Part shown: one piece after another, positions 12,976 through 24,600 of the stretch
How positions within the stretch are numbered: position 1 is the first letter of the stretch
How the letters are laid out: the number at the start of each line of letters is the position of its first letter
From: Bubalus kerabau
Lineage: Eukaryota; Chordata; Mammalia; Artiodactyla; Bovidae
Length of the DNA: 64,000 nt
Assembly: GCF_029407905.1 (NCBI RefSeq)
Contig: NC_073624.1
Coordinates: forward strand, 8,258,501-8,322,500
Direction of reading: 5' to 3'
The notes under the pieces: model-generated
Told to the model about the DNA's origin: nothing
Database searches by the model: none
The model's input: the letters and a program-made list of their open reading frames with translations, nothing else
Made by a program: the position numbers and the translations under genes

Positions 12976-15804
12976 GTATTTCTTTGACTTTAACTCGTTT
13001 GGGATTTACTCAGCTTCTTGAATGTGTAGGCTTACGTCTCTTGCCAAATTTGGGAAGTTTTCAGCCATTTATTTAAGTACCTTTCCTATCCATCTTTTTC
13101 CTCCCCTTCCAAAGCTTGGATGACATGATGTTAGACGTTTTTGTGGGTTGGAGGTGAGCTTGTAATGGTGGAAGTCCTGACTCCTCACCAGTGCTCCCCT
13201 GACAGTCCCCTCAGAGGGGACGGGGTCTCCTTACTGCTAGCGGGGACGTGGCTCCCCACATGGTCTGCACTTACTTCTTGGGTTGGGGCAGCTTCCTCCT
13301 CGGCCTCCTTCGACGCCCCGTGGCAGGAGGACTGGGACGCTTCATCACAGCCGTGGAGGGCTGGAAGTCTAGACTCCCCCTTGGCCTTTCCTGGCAGGGG
13401 TGGGGCTTTCACAGTGGTGTCTGGCCGGAGTAGATTGATTATTGTCTAAGCGCTCTCTTGCTGGGATGCCCTTTTCCTGGTCCTGTGCCTAGCGAGGGTA
13501 GGTTTTGTTGGGGCTTTTTTGTCCACTTCCATCAGCATCTCCAGGTTGCTGGCTTCTTCAGCTCCAAGTCTGGGATGTATGAGGCAAAAAGGAAACTCGA
13601 GGGACCCACCACTGTGTCCTTCTTCGGATTCCAAAGTCCCTGGCCAGTCTGTCACCTTCTCTCCACCTTTGAGAACCTATATTATAAGGTCTGGGGTGTT
13701 CATTTGTAGTCAGTGGGAGGAGTACAGGAAAGTATGTCTTCTCGGCTCCCCTGATGCAGCCCTGTGACGGCTCATTAGAGTTCTTCAAGGGCTGGGCCCT
13801 CCCCGGCCCCCCAAGCCTTGTGGTCGCCACATGAATGCCCCCGACCCGCCACGTCAGACCACTTGTAGTCCCGTGAAGCTGCTGTGCTCTCGGGTGACCG
13901 GCCCACTCCCTTCCTTGTCTGCCTGTGGTATTTCTATTCCCTTCATTTGGGTTTTCTCTGTAAATCTACCCGGACAGTTGAAACACTTCTTTCCTCAGGC
14001 AGAATTTTGCCTCTTCTGTCTCATGTAGTCATTTCAGTTACCTCTGCACCTATACTTGTCTCTTATGGTGTCATTATTTGTCTTTTTCTGACCAGACCGT
14101 GAGCTGCCGTAGAGGGCTGGGGCTCCATCCTGTGCATCCTTGTCCTCAGTAACTAGCGCAGTAGCTGCTTAAGAATGCTTTATTAGATAGATGGATGGAT
14201 CTGGCTCTCGTTTCCCACCTGAGTTGTTAAATACGTTTGTTCCCCATTCCCTCACCCCTCTGCCACACACACCAGCCCCCACTGATGCCCTGTGCGCAGG
14301 GCTGCTGCTTCTGCCGTGGACAGAGAGCCCCCAGGCTTGCCTGGCCCATCACACTCTGTTGACCTCGCTGAGGTGTCCTGTGATCGCAGCCTTTGATTCC
14401 TCTGCACACAGCATCGGTGGTGAGCTTTAGTTCTAGCATGGTATCTTCTTGAGAATGGGAACGATCATTTTTGTGTTTATTATGTCAGCACCTAATAAAG
14501 TGCCATTCAGACCCAGGCACCTAATAAATATTCCTAAATGACAGTGGTGAGAAAATGAGTCTTGGTCATTCGTTGCTGTCGTTCTTGCTGAAAAGCATTC
14601 CCCGAAGTGCCCTGTGGCTTGCAGGAGGCGTTGCGTTGTCTGCGTCTGGGGCTGGTGGTGGGAGAGCGCTGCGCCCCCCTGCTGGGGAGGTCCTGAAGGC
14701 TGCTTGCACTCACGCTTCTGTGCACTCGGTCCATGTCCTGAGAACTGCACCCAGCACAGCACTCAGCTGCCCCTGGGAAGCAAAAATCTCCTTTCCTTTG
14801 AGAAAGGAAATTGAAGCAGTTTCTTCTCTTTTTAGGTCACAAATGACCTCAGTTAAGGCAGCAGATCTGTTCAGGGAGAAGGAAGATGGGCGCTGAAGAG
14901 AAGGAACACAGTATATGGCTGGTGCTTAGAGCCAGCCGGGGCCGAAACTGGGATCAGGAGCACCGCACCGCTTAGCCACTTGGCGTGTTTGATTTCCTCG
15001 CTGCTGTTTCCTTTCAGTGCGTGTTTGCACTCCTCCCTGTGTCCACACAAAGCCGTGCAAGCATCTCAGGAAACCAGTTTCGAGAAGATGGAAATGAAGA
15101 GTCCCGTTTCACTGCCCAGTGACACCACACATGTGTGTTCTTGTGGACAGCCGTGCGCAGTTCTTGGGCTTGCATTGGTTTGGGGAGGGGTACGTCTCTT
15201 TCAGAGACAGCCTTCTTGGAGTTTCTGGGAAAATAAAAGTTCCAAGTGAGCAGTGCCTGGGCTCCTCGGGCAAAGCCATTAAGGCAGTCTTGCGCAGGAA
15301 GACGCGAGTCTAAGGTGAACACCACCCTCGGACTCAGACACACACTTAAGATTAACTTTTGAGTCTTTGGGGATTTTCCACAACTCGTAGAGGCCTGAAC
15401 TTTGTAATGTATTTTCTGTGTTGCTCTGCTTCCTTGTAGTCTCGTTCCTTAGTGGACAAGCGTGTGGTGATCATGGCTTGACACTGCCACCTGCTTCCGT
15501 ATCAAGAAAGGCCAGGGCTTTGCGTTATCACCCCTACCCCTCACTAGGCGACCCTCCATAGCCACGGCTTCTAGCAAAGCTGACCGGACATGTTCAGGGG
15601 TGGCCTCTCCACCACATACCCCAGTCTTCCAAGAGCACTGGCTACCCAGCTCCAGGCGTCCCCAAACGGGCCTCAGAAGCGCCTTCTAGGAGTCCCGACA
15701 AGAGGGGCCATCGCCCCCTCCTTTGCCTTCCTGGAAGTGGCTCTCGAATTCGCTGAACTTGCTCTCAGAGAGCAGAATTAGACATGGGGAGCGCAGAGTG
15801 GTCT

Positions 15805-15960
15805 CTTCAGGGGCTGACAGTCCTCGCCTGTCACCGGGTTGGGGTCCAGTACCTGGTGAACGGCCTCACGGGTCACCGCAGTGTTGGTTTCCTCACGTGT
15901 AGAACTGGAAGAGTGGCACCTGCCTTGTGGTGGTTAAGATTCAGTGAGATTATAATGTCA
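15805..15960 (+). mobile_element. MIR SINE relic
   Basis: Contains TTGGTTTCCTCACGTGTAGA and GGTGGTTAAGATTCAGTGAG, typical of the MIR 3' half. Confidence 0.6.
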
Positions 15961-17700
15961 TAAAATGAAGCCATCTTTGGGGATCAGTGATCATTGTGTT
16001 GAATTTTTTGCGGGGGTCTTCACTTCTGGTTCTTTTGCTCAAGCTCTGAGCAACTGCCGAGCTCCTCTGGTCTTCTCGTTCCCCTCCTGGCTCATCTCCT
16101 GGAATTGGTGCTGGAGGCTGCGCCTTCAGCCTCATGTGGGCTCATCTTTCTGACTGTGGCTCTGGGACCTGCAGTCACTGCACCCCTCCTCTGAGCCTCC
16201 CTCCCAGCGTTTGTGCTCAGCATGGTGGTCAAGCCGGCCTCGCCACACCGCCTGCCCTCTGCCCTGCTTCTCAGCCTTCCTGCCTCCACATCCAGTGGAG
16301 TCATCCTTCTCCACCTTCTGAAGAAGTTAAGAAGCCCCCCAGAGGAGAGAGAGAACGCCGACTGAGGGTGAGAGAGGATGGGGTTGAGAACCTTACTCTG
16401 CCACTCACTGCCTTTCCTCCCGTTTCTGAGCCTGCCCACGGCCGTAAGACAACACTGCACACCACGTGGAGTCACTAGGAACATTCGACTGGACAGCACT
16501 TCAAAGTGTCCAGAATGGTGCTCGCCACAGCACCTCGCCAGCACGAAGATGGAGCCATGCAGGAAGTCAGCTGCACCTGACGCGCATCCCCACTCCTGAC
16601 CACACGTGCTGGTGGGCCGGAGGGTGACACAGGCCTTTGCCGTCGGGAACGTCTGTGCAGCGTGAGCTGGCGCCCAGAGACTGGGTGTGTGCCTGCCCCC
16701 GTGGACTGCAGAGTAGGCTCTTGCGCGACCGGCACCAAGACTGCTGCAGAAACGCACTAGCCCCTGTGGGGATCTAACGCAGGGCTCAGCCAGATCACCA
16801 TGCAGGGTGCCAGCAGCACCCTACCCACGGCGGTGAGGGCGCCCCCGGCCCCAGAGCGCTGTCACTCTCAGAAGTGGGCGGAGTCCACTCTGCAGAAGAA
16901 GACGAGACCCAGAGAGCAGGCGATCCCCCCCGTCAAACCAGCAGCGACAGGAACACAGACGTTCTGTCGGGGACCCCTGAGGTTTCAAACCCAGATGAGA
17001 GCTTAATCCTGGCTGCTCAAGGGAAAGTTCAGAGCTCACAGAGTCCTCCGGTTTTCTGTCACCAGGGTACAACTGTATGTCCATTCCACGTGGAATAGCC
17101 AGTAGATCACCAAATGAGCCACACGCTGGGTGCCTTTGGCGGCTCTGGGGTTACCTTCAGGGAGGAAAGCAGGACACGGGCCCCTGCCGTGCCCGAGGGA
17201 GCTGGCTGGCAGTAAATTAGAAAGATACTGGTGCAATCCTCCGGAGTGTCAGACAGCGATGAGCTGTGGAGGAGAAGAAGGCAGAAGGACAGCTGGGGGC
17301 GGGGCGGCAGACGCTGAGTTTCCCTCTGCTTCTCGGTCCTTACTGTCCTCCGCAAGGGCTGTGTGTGTGCCCTGCTGTCCGTCACCCCGCGCCCAGCAGG
17401 GCTCTTGGAGGCTGATGCTGGACTTGCACCAGCTGTACTCAGCAGAAGCAGATGCAGGCTGGCCTGCTGGCCCGCAGAGATGCCCAGACCTTCAGACCGG
17501 AGCTGGGCGGGCTCTGGGAGCTTGGTGAGGGAGCCTGTGTGCTGGTTTTCCTTAGACATCATTTGCTAAGTCTAGAGCTCCCCCTGCTGTTTAGGAGGTG
17601 GGGTGCTCTCAGGTGACCTTTCAAAAATGATGCTTTTAAAAAAATTACTGCGGGGACGTTTGGCACTTCCTTCTGGTTCGGCTGCTATTGAGGCCCAGCC

Positions 17701-17732
17701 CGGGGTGGGGTGGGGCGGCGGGGGGCAGGGGC
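17701..17732 (+). other. G-quadruplex-type G-run cluster
   Basis: Runs of 4, 4, 4, 6 and 4 guanines separated by one to four bases (GGGGTGGGGTGGGGCGGCGG and onward) fit the intramolecular G4 pattern on the MRTFA coding strand. Confidence 0.75.
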
Positions 17733-18641
17733 CCCAGCAGGATGGGGTCAAGTCTGTGCTCTGGCTACTTTTAGCGTCTCCTCACCCTGCTCTCCCACCA
17801 CAGCCGGCAGCCCCTTCCACACCGTCTCACAGCTGCTCTGAAACCGTAGGGCGGCAGAACTGAAACTGACCCCCGTCTGGTGAATTTCTTGAAGTGAGCC
17901 AGGCCATCCGTTCCCTGTTCAAGCTCAGGGTATCCCCACTCATCATTTGCTGAACTGGCTTCACAGTGCTGCTTTGTAGAGGGTCTGATTCTGGTCTCCC
18001 TGCCCCCAGCATGCTTTGCCGAGTGGCGAGCTGTGGCCCGTGGGGTGGTTGCCCCAGAATAGTGCCAGGTCCCTGACGGGGCTCCAGGGGGGCCTTCTGG
18101 TCAGCCGCTGGTTGTGTGTACCGCAGTCAGCCATACGAGCCCCCTGAAGGTTTTAGTCCTTCAGGATGAAATGCAAGTTAATTTTAGCAGCACTATTACC
18201 ACCAGCTGAACCGAAGAAGGAAAGGGCACCAAGAGGACATGCGTCCTTTTGGTTGAGCTGCCTCAGTCACACCATTTGGTCATGTGGTTCCTGATGAGGT
18301 TAAAGGAGGACAGTGGGGGCGCCTGGCTTGCAGGGGTACTCTGTGTCCCCATCTTCCAGGGTCGGTGGCTCCGTAAGGGTTGTGTTAGGGTTACGTTCCA
18401 TGGGTGCACCTTAGCAGTAACCATTCCCCATGAGAATGAAATCGCCAGGATTGTAGTGATGGGGCAGCTGAGCCGTAAAGATGCCTGCTTCCTCAGGCGC
18501 CCCCTTGTCCTTCCCATCAGCCGATGTGAATAGCGCTGCTGAAGTGAACTTGAATTAAAGATGCCTTCTCCACTGTAAACTGCAGCAGTAGACGCGACGC
18601 TTCACTCTGATGTAATTATTGTACGGTTCTTCTCCCAACAG

Positions 18642-18697
18642 CTTTGAAAAGTCCAGCTGCATTTCACGAGCAGAGAAGGAGCTTGGAGCGGGCCAGG
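18642..18697 (+). CDS. MRTFA: MRTFA exon, linker after RPEL1
   Basis: The acceptor AG is at 18640-18641 and the donor GT at 18698. The exon opens with two bases completing a proline codon and then encodes 18 residues (LKSPAAFHEQRRSLERAR), the stretch between RPEL1 and RPEL2. In the human protein it directly follows the annotated Met-Pro-Pro start, so the upstream exon should end in phase 1. That exon is not in the window. Confidence 0.95.
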
Positions 18698-21600
18698 GTA
18701 AGGCATCCTTCTTCCCAGGCCCCACAGCCCCGCCAGAACCCACTGTGCTGCTGCCATCCCCCCGGTCTGGCGTGGTCCCCGGTCAGCCCCAGCCTCACGG
18801 TTCTAAACAGAAAGCTCTGCCTTTCCGCTTCATCCCGCCCCAGTGCCTGCCAGCATGAAGGTTCGGACTGTGATCAGAATGACCGTCCTCCTCTGGTACA
18901 TCTAAGGGTGTGTCATGGGCGCCAGCCTCCTCTGGGTTTGGAGACCACTGGTATTTTCCAAACTTGAATTCTACTTGGCCTCTGGCAGCTGTTAGGACAT
19001 GAACACCGGCCACGGGAAAGCTTGCTGAGTGGTGGGCCTGGAGACCTCCCTGTTGCCTGAGCAGCCAGGGTCCACTGGAGGCCGTGGAAGCAGAAGCTGG
19101 GCCCTGGGCGCCGGCTCACGCTGCCGCACCTGCTTGCTGCTCTGTCCCCCTCGGTTTCAGTTCCCCCAGGGGCCTAGAGGGGTAGTCTGCTGCCTGGCGT
19201 GGGTGGAGATGGGGAAGTGGCCAGAGCGTGCTTCCCCGTCTCGGCCCGGCACTTTTTCTTTTATGTAAAAGACAAGGGAGGAGAACCTCCCCTGATGGAG
19301 GCTCACAGGCTGCCCGGGACCCACAGCTCTGTCAGAGACTGAATCATTTACCTCCAGGGCTCACCTTACGGTCTTCTGTTTTTATCTTATTTTTAACCAA
19401 TTTCTAAGGAAAATGATGATGAATTCTTAGAGTGAGCAGGAAGAATGAGGGCCTGGGTGCTGGGAACGAAAGGAGTGACTGGGTGCACTGTTAGCTGGCC
19501 GGAGGAAGAGGGAATTCAAGGAATGGCCTTGCCCGCACCTTCCACCCAGTCTTAAGACTTGGTGCCACTTCTTGGCCTGCTTCTCCAAGGCAAGGAGTAA
19601 ATGTGACCTGATTAGAAAAGGTGCTAGTTGACAGGTGCAATTCTGTCCTTTTCGTGTTTAGGTTCACTGCAGCTCTTATGCAGAGAAGGCGATGGCACCC
19701 CACTCCAGTACTCTTGCCTGGAAAATCCCATGGACAGAGGAGCTTGATGGGCTACAGTCCATGGGGTCGCTAAGAGTCGGACACGACTGAGCGACTTCAC
19801 TTTCACTTTTCACTTTCATGCATTGGAGAAGGAAATGGCAACCCACTCCAGTGTTCTTGCCTGGAGAATCCCAGGGATGGCGGAGCCTGGTGGGCTGCCG
19901 TCTGTGGGGTCGCACAGAGTCGGACACGACTGAAGCGACTTAGCGGCGGCAGCAGCTCTTATGAATTAGGCGTCTATCTTCACCTTAACAGATGCAGCTA
20001 AGAGAGGTTAGCTAACTTGTCCAGCTAGTCGGTGGCAGCCAGGGTGAAACCTTGGTCTGTGGACTCCAGCTGTTTCTTCCTCAGTACCTGGGCCTCCTCC
20101 CGCTGCTGTCCGTGAAGACCGGCTCCGGCCAGAGTCTGCTGTGCTTTCTTCTCCAGCAGCCAGGGCAGCACTTCTGCCCACCACAGATGGGTGACAGGCC
20201 CTGAGCCCACGGCCGCCATAAGCCGTCTCCTGGGAGCTCGGCACCACAGGGCTAGGGCCATAGCCAGGCCAGGGAGCAAGTCTTGACCTTGCTGCAGGCG
20301 TGACGTCTGCTCTGCCACTTTATTCTCCATCCTGTTCTACTCTACCTGCCTCTGCTCTGTCTCGTCCTGCCCTGTCCTCTCCTAACATGTGCTGGGTAGG
20401 AGAGGTGATGATCTTGGCTGATGGTTTGGAAAATTCTGGTGCAAAGCTTAAGAACACAGGCTCTAGAGTGAGACGGATCCAGGGTCACATACACATTATA
20501 CCAGGAGCGCTGGGTAGTGGGCTGGCTCCAGGACTGTCGGGGAAATGGTTTAATTTGCCTGGAGTCTCATAAGTGCAGAAATGAGGACATTAGACTTTAA
20601 GGAACTAGAACCATGACACCACGTATCAAAATTAGTTCAGAGTGAACAGAAAATGCTGTGGTGTCGGGCAGTGCCAAAGATTTTGAAATAAGATGCAAAG
20701 TTATATTCAGTATGATTAGAGCTCTGCAAAATTAAACCTATCTTCTGCATGGAAGAATGACTAGAAACAAATATCCCTAAGTACTAACAGTGGATAATTA
20801 CATGTTTTTTTTATTGTTGTCTAATTTTTAAGTTTTCTTTAATGAACTCATATTACTTTTGTGATAATAAAAGTGAAAGATTAGAACATATGTTAGTAGT
20901 TCAGCCTCAGAGAGACAGACGGTCCTCACAGGTGGGCGAAGCCCTCAGCAGGTGCACTGAGAGTGGGTGCACCCTCCCCAGGCCTCGGGGCCCAGCAGTG
21001 TCCAGGCTGGGCTCCTGGGGCGGCCGAGGTCACCCACTGAAGCCACGGCTGCCTTTTGGTCTTGTCCAGGCCTTAAGCTTGTGACCTGCGTCTGAGAGCT
21101 GCTTGGTGTGTTTTTTCTGCAGACAGAGGACTACCTGAAACGGAAGATCCGTTCCCGGCCGGAGAGATCGGAGCTGGTCAGAATGCACATTTTGGAAGGT
21201 GTGTTAGGCTGGGAAGTGCCTCTTCATGCAGGCCCTCTTGCCCACTGTTTCCACCCTGCGCCACCCACGCTGCTTCTTCACTCTTTCTCGTTGCCCCCAT
21301 TCCTCACAAAAACGGGGTGTGCAGTCCTCTCCCCCAGATCTGTCTCTAGCGTGATTTACTTCCACTCATTCGTGCATTTACTCGGTATTACTCCAGCAGC
21401 TGTGCAGTACAAGCGAGGTCATCCCAGACAAACTCTGCTTGCCCCCGCCCACACACGTCTTTCCTCGTTCTAGGGAAGGAAAGGTTTGGGCTTGAGTCTA
21501 TCCATTTTTTGTTTGGTTTAGAACCCACTTTGGAGTTGGAAGAAGACTTTCCTAGTCTGAACCCTGCACGTGGCAGGAAGCCACTGAGGGGGAAGACACC

Positions 21601-24600
21601 GAGGCCCAGAGCAGGGAGGCAGATTGTCCCCTGCAGCAAGCCCCGTCGTCTGGGCCTGCTGTGCCTAGTGACCACGGCTGGGTGTGACCACACACTGTCC
21701 TCAGTGGGGCCCCCTCCCTCTGTCCTCGTGAAACTTCACACCGGGTCCCCCACTCTGCCTGGTTCTGCTGTTCTCTGCTCCTTCCCTGGCAGGAAGGGGA
21801 GGTGCCCTGGGGTTTCAGGGCAGAGCCCGCTCACCCCTGTATCCTCCTCCACCCTCTCCCACATGCAGAGACCTCGGCTGAGCCCTCCCTCCAGGCCAAG
21901 CAGCTGAAGCTGAAGAGAGCCAGGCTGGCAGATGACCTCAATGAGAAGATCGCGCAGAGGCCTGGCCCCATGGAGCTGGTGGAGAAGAATATCCTGCCCG
22001 TGGAGTCCAGCCTGAAGGAGGCCATCATTGGTGAGGAGCCAGGCCTCCCTGCATGGACCCGCGAGCCGGCGCAGGGGGAGGGCCGCCGGGCTGCTTGCTC
22101 CCTAACTTCCTGCTTAGCGTGGGGCGGGGGAGCCGAGGCGTGGAGAACCAGAACCTGACAAACGGGTCATGCGAGCCTGGGTCAGTGCCCATGGCCCCAT
22201 GGATCGGCGCCGTGCCGGAACAGCTAAGCCAGTAACCGAGGCCTCCGTCCGCTCCCCATCTCTGAACCCAGGGGTCGCCCCTCTTTCTCAGAGAAGGTGG
22301 GTAGGTGTGAGGGTTGGTGTGCACGAGCACGTGGAGATGCCGAGAACTAGAAACCGTGCCTGCTGCTGCTTTTCACTCGTGAAGCCCCCTCTGGGAGCCT
22401 GACCCTTTGCCCAGATAGTTCGCTTACAAAGGCCGACAGACCTGGGCGGCGGGCTAGGTGCGTGGACACGGCCCTGCGAGGTGGACCACGCCCCTGGTCC
22501 TTACAGAGCTCAAGCCCAAGTGCAGACCCAAGCAGGGAAGTAGGCCCCAGTGGACCGAGGGCCACTCGGCCCGGCCCCGATGGTGGGGGTTGGCGTCAGA
22601 GGAGGTGAGGCCAAGGTGGGGGTGCAGGCCAAGCAGGAATTGAAGTGTCTGCGGGGGAGGAGGAACACCTGCACGTTGACCTCGAAGGGGGGTGTCAGGA
22701 AGGGGCAGGGGGCGCTGCAGAGCCCTGTGGCCACGGTCAGGCGTGCGCCCCTGATCCCCTCACCGCCGCGGTGAGGGGACAGACGTGCTTCTGTAGCTGC
22801 TATGGGCCTGAGATCTGGCCTGGGAGGCAGCTGGAGTGCTCCCACCATAAGTGTGAGCTGGGTCTCTGGGCAGGGTTGGCTCAAGGCAGGCCGGGTGGGG
22901 CCCGGGTCAGCAGAGGCAGGTCTGGGCCTCACCTGCACCAGTGCAGAGGTGGGCTGAGCTGGGGGTCTCAGTACCCTCTTCCCTGCATTCCCCACCTCGC
23001 CCAGGTGTTCATCTCGCCTGTGTCAGTGTTCAGTCGCTCAGTCGTGTCCGACTCTGCGACCCCATGGACAGCAGCACGCCAGGCCTCCCTCACTAACTCC
23101 CGGAGTCCACCCAAACGCAGGTCTGTTGAGTCAGTGGCGCCATCCAGCCTCTCATGTCAGTGTGCTCCCCCCAGATCTCCAGCACATTCTGCCGCAGCCC
23201 CTAGTTACGGCCAGTGTTTGGGCCGAGGTCAGTCTGGACTCTCCCGCCATCCCAGATCTGATAAATGTTTGCCAGGAGTTGGCCGGGCTCCAGGCCTGCG
23301 TGAGCCTGGCCATCACAGACACAGAACACACGGCTGCTGCCCTGCACGGGCTCGGCCTGCCGGGAGAAGGCTGTGGTGTGCACCAGTGACGTCTGCCTCT
23401 TGCTCCCGGGCACAGGTGGTGCTGCCTGCTGAGAAAGGCCCGGGCCCTGTGACTTGGGATCCGAGTCACCTGCCTTCCGGGAGCTCACAGGCTCCGCCTG
23501 GCGCAGTCCTAGCTGCCTGGGGAGGCTCGGGAAAGGGCTGTGCCGTTGGCAGTGATGTTCATGATAGAGCAGCTGGCCCTGCTGTTGTGGACAGCGCAGG
23601 ACGGTGGGCACGTGGCCAGGCAGCCGGGGCTCGTCCAAGCCGGACGGGGAGGGCGGCGGGGCGGGGAGGTTGCACGGCTGATGCGCATGATTGGGGTCAG
23701 CCTGGAGGTTGAGTCCATGCACCGAGTAGAGCAGGTACTGAGGGCCATTCCAGGCGGAGGGGCAGTGTGAGCAGTGGCCTGGAGGCCTGGGAAGCTGGTG
23801 TGTTTGGCAGCGAGATCGTCACTGGTGGCTGGAGAGAAAGGGCCGTTCTCCAGCAGTGGTCATGAGGTGGAGGGGTGGGCAGGGGGCAGATGTCATCCGT
23901 TGTTCAAGAGGAGTGGGTAGGGTGGTCAGGAAGGATATTTAGGCTGAGATGCGGGCAGGTTTAGGGCTGAGAGGATGCGTCACGGGCAGGTTGTGGAGGT
24001 GGGAGGATGGGAGGAGGAGGCAGAGGTTGGGGAGCCTGCTGAGGGTGGGGGCCCGGGAGGGGCCTTGCAGATGGTCCCTGTCACCGCAGATTCCCCCACA
24101 CACTCAGGCGCTTAACACTCACACACCTACTTCCAGTTGACCTGGAAGAGTTGTGTAAAAGCCCCAGAAGTCTTCCCTGAGCCTGGCCCCCTCAGCATCC
24201 AGGCTTCCGTCTAGCAAAGCATTGGCTGTGCCCCACAGCCTGGACTGTGAACTCCCTCAGGGCAGGACCCTGCAGTGACCCCTGGACTGAATTGGGGTGG
24301 ACCCGAGGCTCCTCTGTCCACTCCCTGGTCCTGGTGGTCGCCTCTCTGGGAGTGGGAGGCCAGGGGAGGAACCTGGGCCTCGAGCGGCTGGCAGGAGGCA
24401 CACGGTGGTCAGGAGGCTGTGCCCCCTCGGAGCTCCAGTCAAGGGCAGGTGAGGGGGGCCAGGAGGGCCACCCTGGCAGGTTGCGGCGGAGGGGGGGGGG
24501 TGTAAGCTCAGGGGCCTCCTGTCCAGGTTCCCGTGTCCTCGGGTCACGGCCCTGGAGGGGGAGCGCTCCAGGTTGTTCCTCTTCCTCGTCTGTGGTGTGG

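Larger units (their letters stand above)
1..18641 (+). other. MRTFA: Intron of MRTFA (3' part), no protein-coding exon recognised
   Basis: No sequence resembling the RPEL1-encoding or other upstream MRTFA exons was found on the plus strand, so the gene start lies outside the window. Apart from the repeats listed separately, 1-1050, 1260-3270, 5900-6990, 7170-8700, 9640-10000, 13000-14080, 14550-15800 and 15960-18600 show only unrecognised intronic sequence. Open frames there are short and without known domains. Confidence 0.8.

Noticed and set aside
16092..16757. 221-codon minus-strand open frame
   Set aside because: Low-complexity composition, no domain, within the MRTFA intron. Nothing supports transcription.
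22645..23712. 355-codon open frame on the plus strand
   Set aside because: It lies within an MRTFA intron, runs through a BovB tail fragment and shows no known domain. Long open frames are expected in this GC-rich stretch.
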